From: Acidiferrobacter sp.
Lineage (GTDB): Bacteria > Pseudomonadota > Gammaproteobacteria > Arenicellales > UBA868
NCBI GenBank assembly: GCA_002694065.1
Contig: NZKZ01000106.1
Coordinates: forward strand, 4,235 to 10,008
Length of the DNA: 5,774 nucleotides
Direction of reading: 5' to 3'
The notes under the pieces are model-generated. The model was not told the DNA's origin. It did not search any database and saw only the letters and a program-made list of their open reading frames with translations. The position numbers were made by a program, and so were the translations under genes. This document shows, one piece after another, positions 1 to 5,774 of the stretch (position 1 is its first letter; the number at the start of each line of letters is the position of its first letter).

Positions 1-687
1 GGCGATATCTTGGTGTTTCTCAATGACGATACCGAGATGCAGACGTCAGGCTGGCTTCATGACGTGGCATCGCTGCTGGAAGAAGAGGATGTTGCCTGTG
101 TGGGCGGGATGCTGCAGAACGCGGATCGGACCGTGCAGTCCTGCGGCGACAACGTCGGACGTGATTCCGCAGTGCACTACGCACCTCATCCCAATGCCGA
201 TAATGTGGGTGATGCTATGCACCGTTATCTTGCTGATCACGAGACCACTTCAGTCAGCGGCGCATTTCTGTGTTGCCGTCGATCGACGTTCGAGGATCTG
301 AACGGATTTTCGGAGGCCTTTCCCAACAGTTTCCAGGATGTAGATTTTTGTCTTCGAGCCCGCGCCCGCGGCATGCGCTGCATTACTGCGCCGGGTATCA
401 GACTTCTGCACTTTGAATCTGCCACGCGCGATGCCGAAGTAGATTTTTCGACTCTGAGCGCGTTGCGTTCGTTTCACGGACCGGGTCTTGCGGGAAAAGA
501 CCGTTACGCATTGTGGCGTTATCAGCCGATCTACTTTTCCATTTTTTCCTACAATGGACTCAAGTTTCGTGCTTACCTGCTTGCCCGGGTTTTTGTGCGC
601 GCGGCAAGACGGGTGGAAAAGGCACTGACCACCCACCCCCGCTGCTGGCGCGGCGTGCTGAAGAAAAGTGAATATCGTGTCCGCTGA
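1..687 (+). CDS. Family 2 glycosyltransferase, C-terminal part (5' end outside window)
   Basis: Transfers a sugar from a nucleotide-sugar donor to a glycan or protein acceptor, normally on the cytoplasmic face of the membrane in surface-polysaccharide assembly. The frame is open from base 1 and gives 228 visible residues. The visible start GDILVFLNDDTE is the end of the GT-A nucleotide-binding fold, with the metal/diphosphate-binding DDT at visible residues 9-11. A GGMLQNADRTVQSCG strand follows at about 35-49, then SGAFLCCRR at about 86-94, then QDVDFCLR at 112-119, which carries the acidic catalytic-base motif of rhamnosyltransferase-like GT2 enzymes, and HFESATRD at about 137-144. The tail after about residue 170 is aromatic and then Arg/Lys-rich, which may lie along the membrane; this is inference. 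Family members usually carry the DDT motif about 90 residues from the start, so roughly that much is missing. The TTG at position 10 is internal to the domain and not a plausible start. Donor and acceptor cannot be told. Confidence 0.9.
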   Translation, partial: GDILVFLNDDTEMQTSGWLHDVASLLEEEDVACVGGMLQNADRTVQSCGDNVGRDSAVHYAPHPNADNVGDAMHRYLADHETTSVSGAFLCCRRSTFEDLNGFSEAFPNSFQDVDFCLRARARGMRCITAPGIRLLHFESATRDAEVDFSTLSALRSFHGPGLAGKDRYALWRYQPIYFSIFSYNGLKFRAYLLARVFVRAARRVEKALTTHPRCWRGVLKKSEYRVR

Positions 688-762
688 CGACCTGCCCGAG
701 CGGCAAGCAAAAATAAAAACAGTAAACCACACCAAAGAACGAAGCAGTAAAAGGGGACATTA
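688..762. other. A-rich intergenic gap upstream of the amine dehydrogenase
   Basis: This 75-base gap separates two same-strand genes of unrelated function. Positions 706-755 are markedly A-rich on the plus strand compared with the GC-rich genes on either side. A 4-bp inverted pair TGCC/GGCA (693-696 and 702-705) is followed by A's rather than T's, so it is not a plus-strand intrinsic terminator. I see no convincing -35/-10 pair. The gap is large enough for the downstream gene to have its own promoter, but that is not shown by the sequence. Confidence 0.5.
751..757 (+). promoter_or_regulatory. Ribosome binding site of the amine dehydrogenase
   Basis: AAGGGGA lies 5 bases upstream of the ATG at 763 and closely resembles the AAGGAGG consensus. 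Together with the N-terminal match to the trimethylamine dehydrogenase family (DP..D.LFEP.QIGP), it fixes the start at 763. Confidence 0.75.
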
Positions 763-2835
763 ATGACTCGCGATCCGCGTTATGACGTGCTGTTCGAGCC
801 CGTGCAGATTGGTCCGGTGACCGCGCGCAACCGTTTCTATCAGGTGCCGCACTGCAACGGCATGGGCCATGCCATGCCCAACAGTGTGGCCGGTATGCGC
901 GCGATGAAAGCCGAAGGCGGCTGGGCTGTGGTGGCAACGGAGGAGTGTGACATCCACGCTTCGAGTGATGTCCTGCCTTACCGGGAGGCCCGGCTGTGGG
1001 ATCAGGGCGATCAGGACCGGCTTGCGCTCATGACCGAACGGGTTCACGAGCACGGTGCCCTGGCGGCGGTCGAACTGGTGCACAGCGGACATAACGTATC
1101 GAACCGCTATTCGCGCCTGCCTGTGCTCGGCGTCTCGGATTGCGCTGTGAACAGTTTTGATCCGGTTCAGGCCTGTGCCATGACGCGCCGGGATATTGCG
1201 GACGTACGCCGCTGGCATCGTCAGGCGGCTTTGCGTGCCCGGGACGCAGGTTTTGACATCGTTTACGTCTACGCCGGTCACGATCTGTCTCTTCCCATGC
1301 ACTTCATCAGTCGGCGGCATAACCGGCGCACGGACGAGTACGGCGGCTCACTGGAGAACCGCGTGCGACTGACCCGAGAGTTACTGCAAGACACAAAAGA
1401 AGCCGTCGGTGACCGTTGTGGGGTGGCGATCCGCTTCGCGGTGGATGAACTGCTGGGCGAGGACGGCATTGCCAGCGGAGCAGAGGGCCGGGAAGTCGTT
1501 GAGATGCTGGCTGAACTTCCGGATCTATGGGATGTCAACGTCAGCGACTGGGCCAACGATTCCGTGACTGCGCGTTTCGGTGAGGAGGGGGATCAGGAAT
1601 CTTATGTGGCGTTTGTGAAGCAGGTGACGAGCAAACCTGTGGTGGGCGTCGGTCGTTTCACTTCCGCCGATGCCATGGTCTCCCAGATCAAGCGCGGGAT
1701 TCTGGACATGATTGGGGCGGCCCGGCCCTCGATCGCGGATCCCTTTTTGCCGCGCAAGATTGAGGAAGGCCGAATCGAAGATATCCGGGAATGCATCGGC
1801 TGCAACATCTGTGTCAGCGGCGACTGGACCCAGTCACCGCTTCGCTGTACCCAGAATCCCACAATGGGGGAAGAATGGCGGCGCGGCTGGCATCCGGAAA
1901 TCATCGAACACAAGGGCGAGAGTGAAAAGGTGCTGGTGGTGGGTGCAGGTCCCGCCGGGCTTGAGGCGGCGATGAGTCTTGGCCAGCGCGGCTACGACGT
2001 GGCGCTTGCGGACAGCGGGGATGGGGGCGGCCGGGCGGCGCTTGAGTCCGGGTTGCCGGGTCTCGCGAGTTATAAACGGGTCAGCGACTACCGGTTGGGG
2101 CAGATTGCAAAACTCACCAACGTCAGTTTTTTTCCCGGCAGCGAAATGGATCCTGCCAGCATTGCCGAGTTCGGAGCCGATCAGGTCCTGATCGCGACCG
2201 GAGCAAAGTGGCGTGCTGATGGACTGGGGCGGGTGACGCACGCACCGGTACCCGGGATCGCGGATCATCCCGAGGTGCTCACGCCAGACGACATCATGGC
2301 GGGCCGCTTGCCGGGTGCGGATGCTGTGCTGGTATACGATGACGATCATTACTACCTGGGGGGTGTGATCGCCCAGTTGCTCGCAGACGCCGGCAAGGCA
2401 GTTACTCTGGTCACTCCGGGCCCCGAAGTATCCTGTTGGACGCAAAACACCATGGAACAGCACCGCATCGAAAAAGCCTTGCTGGACCGGGGTGTGACCC
2501 TGATTGCAAAACATACGCTTAGCCGGGTCGAAAAAGATTGCGCCACGTTCGCCTGCAATACAACCAGCCGAGCGCTGTCGGTGGAAGCCTCTGCGCTGGT
2601 GATGGTGACGCTGCGCGCGCCTCAGAACCATCTTTACTTCGAGTTGGCGGGTGAGGCGCAGGAAAAACTGGATGAGCTGCCCTTTAGGATCTTACGAATT
2701 GGCGATTGCCTGGCCCCCAGCACTATCGCAGCCGCTGTCTATGATGGCCACCGAGCTGCGCGGGAATTGGATAATCTGCCGGACCCCGACGGTGTACCGT
2801 TCAAGCGCGAGTGGTCCATGATCGATCGACCCTGA
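763..2835 (+). CDS. Trimethylamine/dimethylamine/histamine dehydrogenase-family iron-sulfur flavoprotein
   Basis: Cytoplasmic enzyme expected to oxidise an amine or N-methylamine to an imine/aldehyde plus a smaller amine, passing electrons from FMN through a 4Fe-4S cluster to ETF. Residues 1-340 form the Old Yellow Enzyme-type barrel. Cys31 in FYQVPHC matches the cysteine that forms 6-S-cysteinyl-FMN in Methylophilus trimethylamine dehydrogenase. Tyr170 and His173 (VYVYAGH), Arg224 (AIRF) and Asp266 (WAND) match catalytic Tyr169, His172, Arg222 and Asp267. Cys344, 347, 350 and 362 are the cluster ligands, with 11 residues between the last two. Residues 390-690 hold the ADP-binding (GAGPAG at 394-399) and second dinucleotide-like domains, ending in the family KREW at 681-684. 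Trimethylamine dehydrogenase Tyr60 and Trp355 align with Glu61 and Asp354, while Trp264 is kept as Trp263, so trimethylamine is an unlikely substrate. At 690 residues it lacks the longer C-terminal arm of that enzyme and is nearer the histamine/dimethylamine type. Family assignment is firm; the substrate is not known. Confidence 0.93.
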   Translation: MTRDPRYDVLFEPVQIGPVTARNRFYQVPHCNGMGHAMPNSVAGMRAMKAEGGWAVVATEECDIHASSDVLPYREARLWDQGDQDRLALMTERVHEHGALAAVELVHSGHNVSNRYSRLPVLGVSDCAVNSFDPVQACAMTRRDIADVRRWHRQAALRARDAGFDIVYVYAGHDLSLPMHFISRRHNRRTDEYGGSLENRVRLTRELLQDTKEAVGDRCGVAIRFAVDELLGEDGIASGAEGREVVEMLAELPDLWDVNVSDWANDSVTARFGEEGDQESYVAFVKQVTSKPVVGVGRFTSADAMVSQIKRGILDMIGAARPSIADPFLPRKIEEGRIEDIRECIGCNICVSGDWTQSPLRCTQNPTMGEEWRRGWHPEIIEHKGESEKVLVVGAGPAGLEAAMSLGQRGYDVALADSGDGGGRAALESGLPGLASYKRVSDYRLGQIAKLTNVSFFPGSEMDPASIAEFGADQVLIATGAKWRADGLGRVTHAPVPGIADHPEVLTPDDIMAGRLPGADAVLVYDDDHYYLGGVIAQLLADAGKAVTLVTPGPEVSCWTQNTMEQHRIEKALLDRGVTLIAKHTLSRVEKDCATFACNTTSRALSVEASALVMVTLRAPQNHLYFELAGEAQEKLDELPFRILRIGDCLAPSTIAAAVYDGHRAARELDNLPDPDGVPFKREWSMIDRP

Positions 2836-2844
2836 CGCGCGCGG

Positions 2845-5774
2845 CTAGTTGAGATCGTTTGCCAGATCTTTCTCGCGAAGGCCGGGATCGCGTTTGGCAG
2901 GGTCTCCATAGCCGCCACCGCCCGGCAGTTCCATCAGCAGACGCTCGCCGGCAGGAATAATCTGCTTGCCTTTGGTCTTCAGTGTTTTGCCGCTGGTGAG
3001 GCGAACCGTCCCTGGGGCGCCGTCGGCGCCCCCGTGTCGTCCCCGTGCCGGGTGATCGACCCGGTCAAAGAGCGCAAAGATGGCAAACGGCGCCCCTTCG
3101 GCATGTGAGACTTCAATCACCTGTCCGTGACCGCCCCGGTATTGGCCATCGCCGCCGGATCCCTCGCGGAATTCTTTGCGATGAAAGATGACCGGAGCGA
3201 TGGATTCGGTAATTTCGACGGGTGTGTTTCGCACCCCGGAGGGAAACGCGGTGGCCGACAGGCCGTCACGCCAGGGTCGTGCCCCGGTGCCGCCGGAGTG
3301 AAAAATAGTCACTGAGAAGGGTGTGGCGTCACCGTAATCCTCCCCATCCAGCAGACCCGGGCCTCCCGTCATCATGGGATTCCACAAGCTCGAACTGCCC
3401 TCAGCCGGCGCTTTGCCGGGCAGGGCTTTTTCGAGACATCCCAGTACCACATCGGGCAGCATCTGGCCGATAACATGACGAACAGCCACGGCGTGCGGTC
3501 GCGGCGCATTCAGGATGCAGCCCTCGGGTGCGCTCACCCGGATGGGATCCAGCGAACCGGCGTTGTTGGGAATGGCAGAAGCAATCACACAGCGAACGCC
3601 AAAAGAGGCATAGGCCTGCGTGTAACTGAGAGGCACGTTGATCCCGAACGGTGAGACATTGGAGGTGCCGTCAAAGTCCACCTCGATACCCTGCGGGCTG
3701 ATGGTCAGGCTTGCTTTCAGGGTCACCGGCTCGCCGTAGCCGTCCACGGTCATTTCGTGATGCCAGGTTCCCTGGGGCAGGGTGGCGACTTCTTCAAGCA
3801 CCGCCCGGCGCGATCGCGAGATGATGTGTTCGCTGATTTCCTCGAGATCGTTGAGAGCGAACTCCTGCATCATTTCGGCAAGCCGATTGCAACCGACTGC
3901 GTTGCCTACTGTCAGAGAGTACAAGTCGCCAATCACCTGATCAGGCTCGCGCACGTTAGCGCGCACGATGGCCATGACAGCTTCCGCGGGCTCGCCGCGT
4001 TCAAACAGCGGCAGGATCGGAACGCATAGCCCCTCTTCATATACCTGACCGGCGTCGGGCCCAAAGCCCCGACCACCAATATCCACCACATGCACCGTTG
4101 ACGCCAGGAGTCCGACCAGATGGTCATCAATGAAGGCGGGCGTAACCACCGTGAAGTCGAAAAGATGGCCCGTGCCAAGCCAGGGATCGTTAGTGACATA
4201 GACGTCGCCGGGCTGCATGCGCTCAAGCGGTATCTCTTCCAGAAAGTAGCCTACCGAAGTCGCCATGGCATTCACGTGGCCGGGTGTGCCGGTAACAGCC
4301 TGGGCCAGCATCCGCCCATAAAGATCGAAGATGCCTGCCGACAGATCGCCCGCCTCGCGTACAGTGGTTGAGAAAGCAGTGCGGATCAGGGCCTGGGCCT
4401 GCTCTTCAACAATACTGATCAAGCGATTCCAGACCACCTGACGTTGAATGGTGCTTAAAACAGAAGCGGCCTGCGCCTCGACGGATGTCTCAGGGGCTGA
4501 CGTTGCGACGAGGTCGCCGTAGGCGTTTGCCTCGAGCGTCCATCCCGCGGGCACGACCAGTGTAGTCTGGTCCTCTGTGATAACGGCCGGACCTGAGACG
4601 GGATGGGCTGCGGATACCGTTTCCCGAGGCACCACCGAGCACTCGCTCGGGTGATCGGTCCCGGGCATCCAAACCATCCGCTGGTGGGAGACTTGCGCCG
4701 TCTCGCCTGACATGGGCTGCGCCTGTGCCCGGACTGCTTCGCTGACCTCGGCGGATGCCGTGAGCGACCAGGTGAGGATTTCCAGCGGGACCCCGGGAAT
4801 GCCCTGACCGTATTGGGCACGGTAGGCCTTGTCGAAAGTTTCGGCAATCGTTTGGCGGTCGTCACCCGTCAGCGGCCGGTCCGGCAGGGCGATCTTGATC
4901 TCATGCCCCTGTCCCGCATAACGGATAAAGGCGTGCCGGACCGTAGAGACGGGGGCGTCAGCTGCCCCCAGGCGTACGGTGGCCCCTGCTTCTTCCTCCA
5001 TTTCCGCAAACAGCGCGTTGATGGCTTGCGGCTCAAGATTCTCCAACAGGGTAAAGCGGCTGCGCACCACTTCGAAGGCAATGGGGGCGAGCAAAAAGCC
5101 GACGGCAGATCCCACACCCGCATCGCGGGGAATGATGACCCGTCCAATGCCGAGTTTTCGGGCGACCGCGATAGCATGCAGCGGAGCGCCGCCGCCGAAA
5201 GCGATCACGGTGCGTTCGGTGACGTCCAGCCCCTTTTCAACGGCATGGACTCGCGCCGCGCTCGCCATGTTCTCATCGACGATTTCAATCACCGCCTGTG
5301 CACTGCCCGGCGCGTCGGTTTTCAATGCCTCCCCCACGGCGGTTTGAAGTGCCTGCTGTGCGGCGGTCGTATTGAGCGGGATGCGCCCGCCTGCGAAACC
5401 GTCAGGATCCAGCCTGCCCAGCACGAGGTTGGCATCAGTCACTGCTGCTCCCTGGCCGCCGCGGTCATAGCAGGCAGGTCCCGGTTCGGCGCCGGCGCTC
5501 TCCGGGCCTACCGTGACACGACTCAGTTCATCCACACTTGCCAGAGAGCCGCCGCCCGCGCCGATTTCAACCATGTCGACGACTGGGATCTTGATCGGCA
5601 TGCCGCTGCCTTTCATGAAGCGGTGCGCACGATCAACCTCAAAGGTCCGTGACAGCGGCAGTGAGCAGTCATCAATGAGGCAGATTTTGGCGGTCGTGCC
5701 GCCCATATCAAAAGACAGAACTGAGGACTCCCCGAGTGTTTCGGCGATATGCGCCGCCAGAATCGCGCCGCCGG
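2845..5774 (-). CDS. HyuA-HyuB fusion, hydantoinase/5-oxoprolinase family (5' end outside window)
   Basis: Family members use ATP to open cyclic amides (5-oxoproline, hydantoins, caprolactam), with a phosphorylating HyuA half and a metal-dependent HyuB half. The frame is open to the right edge: 975 residues are visible, 22 of them before the methionine at 5706. That methionine lies inside the ATPase motif SFDMGGTTAK, so it is not the start. Counting it as residue 1, the HyuA half runs to about 400, with EIGAGGGS at 47-54, GPESAGAEPGPACYDRGG at 67-84 and AFGGGAPLHA at 169-178, where most relatives read FGGAGPLHA. The HyuB half begins near 415 (about position 4464). It holds NDPWLGTGHLFDFTVVTP at 506-523 and the C-terminal LPGGGGYGDP at 927-936. 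Asp454, His514, Asp517 and His539 match, as I recall them, the metal ligands of the caprolactamase B subunit. About 270-290 N-terminal residues are missing, giving an expected 1,240-1,260 in total, like eukaryotic 5-oxoprolinase. The protein ends soon after the glycine-rich motif, apparently 10-15 residues before the usual family end. Substrate unknown. Confidence 0.92.
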   Translation of the reverse strand, partial: GGAILAAHIAETLGESSVLSFDMGGTTAKICLIDDCSLPLSRTFEVDRAHRFMKGSGMPIKIPVVDMVEIGAGGGSLASVDELSRVTVGPESAGAEPGPACYDRGGQGAAVTDANLVLGRLDPDGFAGGRIPLNTTAAQQALQTAVGEALKTDAPGSAQAVIEIVDENMASAARVHAVEKGLDVTERTVIAFGGGAPLHAIAVARKLGIGRVIIPRDAGVGSAVGFLLAPIAFEVVRSRFTLLENLEPQAINALFAEMEEEAGATVRLGAADAPVSTVRHAFIRYAGQGHEIKIALPDRPLTGDDRQTIAETFDKAYRAQYGQGIPGVPLEILTWSLTASAEVSEAVRAQAQPMSGETAQVSHQRMVWMPGTDHPSECSVVPRETVSAAHPVSGPAVITEDQTTLVVPAGWTLEANAYGDLVATSAPETSVEAQAASVLSTIQRQVVWNRLISIVEEQAQALIRTAFSTTVREAGDLSAGIFDLYGRMLAQAVTGTPGHVNAMATSVGYFLEEIPLERMQPGDVYVTNDPWLGTGHLFDFTVVTPAFIDDHLVGLLASTVHVVDIGGRGFGPDAGQVYEEGLCVPILPLFERGEPAEAVMAIVRANVREPDQVIGDLYSLTVGNAVGCNRLAEMMQEFALNDLEEISEHIISRSRRAVLEEVATLPQGTWHHEMTVDGYGEPVTLKASLTISPQGIEVDFDGTSNVSPFGINVPLSYTQAYASFGVRCVIASAIPNNAGSLDPIRVSAPEGCILNAPRPHAVAVRHVIGQMLPDVVLGCLEKALPGKAPAEGSSSLWNPMMTGGPGLLDGEDYGDATPFSVTIFHSGGTGARPWRDGLSATAFPSGVRNTPVEITESIAPVIFHRKEFREGSGGDGQYRGGHGQVIEVSHAEGAPFAIFALFDRVDHPARGRHGGADGAPGTVRLTSGKTLKTKGKQIIPAGERLLMELPGGGGYGDPAKRDPGLREKDLANDLN
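3014..3032. repeat. Perfect 8-bp inverted repeat with 3-base loop, inside the Hyu gene
   Basis: GGGGCGCC, a GTC spacer and GGCGCCCC can form a very GC-rich hairpin on either strand. It lies within the coding sequence about 170 bases before the minus-strand stop, where it encodes part of a Gly/Ala-rich stretch (GADGAPG). There is no T-run after it on either strand, so it is not an intrinsic terminator. Function is unknown, and biased codons for Gly, Ala and Pro can produce such a pair by chance. Confidence 0.45.

Noticed and set aside
10..12. TTG as the start of the glycosyltransferase
   Set aside because: The preceding codons GDI fit the conserved strand leading into LVFLNDDTE, so this point is internal to a gene cut by the left edge.
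693..720. Possible intrinsic terminator after the glycosyltransferase
   Set aside because: The stem is only 4 bp (TGCC/GGCA), and the plus strand continues with A's, not T's.
250..937. Two minus-strand frames (250-735 and 560-937) reaching across the intergenic gap
   Set aside because: Both mostly mirror the glycosyltransferase or dehydrogenase coding DNA. Their proteins are low-complexity and Arg/Ser-rich with no family features.
1834..2631. 265-codon open frame on the minus strand opposite the dehydrogenase
   Set aside because: It covers the cluster and ADP-binding regions of a well-conserved gene, shows no domain of its own and has no supporting ribosome site that I can see.
4813..5652. 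279-codon open frame on the plus strand opposite the HyuA half
   Set aside because: It is antisense to a strongly conserved frame, and its translation is His/Arg/Gly-rich with no recognisable motif. Long antisense frames are expected opposite GC-rich genes.
5704..5706. ATG (minus strand) as the start of the Hyu protein
   Set aside because: It falls inside the conserved ATPase motif FDMGGTTAK, and the frame continues with family-like sequence to the window edge, so the gene starts outside.
1..5774. A new defence, mobile or RNA-based system
   Set aside because: All but about 85 bases is accounted for by three recognisable enzyme genes. I saw no direct-repeat array, terminal inverted repeats, transposase, integrase, structured leader or tRNA/rRNA sequence.

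Overview
The window holds three protein-coding genes and almost no non-coding DNA. It looks like a moderately GC-rich bacterial chromosome, most likely from an aerobic heterotrophic proteobacterium. That placement rests on G/C-rich codon use, the respiratory flavoprotein and general resemblance of the proteins; the sequence does not fix a genus.

Layout. (1) Positions 1-687, plus strand: the C-terminal part of a family 2 glycosyltransferase, cut by the left edge. (2) Positions 688-762: a 75-base A-rich gap with a good ribosome binding site at its 3' end. (3) Positions 763-2835, plus strand: a complete 690-residue enzyme of the trimethylamine/dimethylamine/histamine dehydrogenase family. It keeps the covalent-FMN cysteine, the 4Fe-4S cysteines and the catalytic Tyr/His/Arg/Asp, but two of the three aromatic residues that form the trimethylamine-binding bowl are acidic. 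(4) Positions 2845-5774, minus strand: a HyuA-HyuB fusion of the hydantoinase/5-oxoprolinase type, running off the right edge, with its metal-site residues present. Genes 3 and 4 converge tail to tail with only 9 bases between their stop codons.

How they might work together. The glycosyltransferase belongs to surface-polysaccharide or glycoprotein synthesis and has no evident link to the other two. The amine dehydrogenase (oxidative removal of an amine or N-methyl group, electrons probably to ETF) and the Hyu fusion (ATP-dependent opening of a cyclic amide or related chemistry) could both belong to catabolism of small nitrogen compounds such as N-methylated or cyclic amides. They are on opposite strands, so this is a neighbourhood inference and not an operon argument.

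I found no RNA genes, CRISPR array, insertion sequence, attachment site or toxin/defence module. I do not see a new multi-gene system here. The most informative item is the altered substrate pocket of the dehydrogenase.
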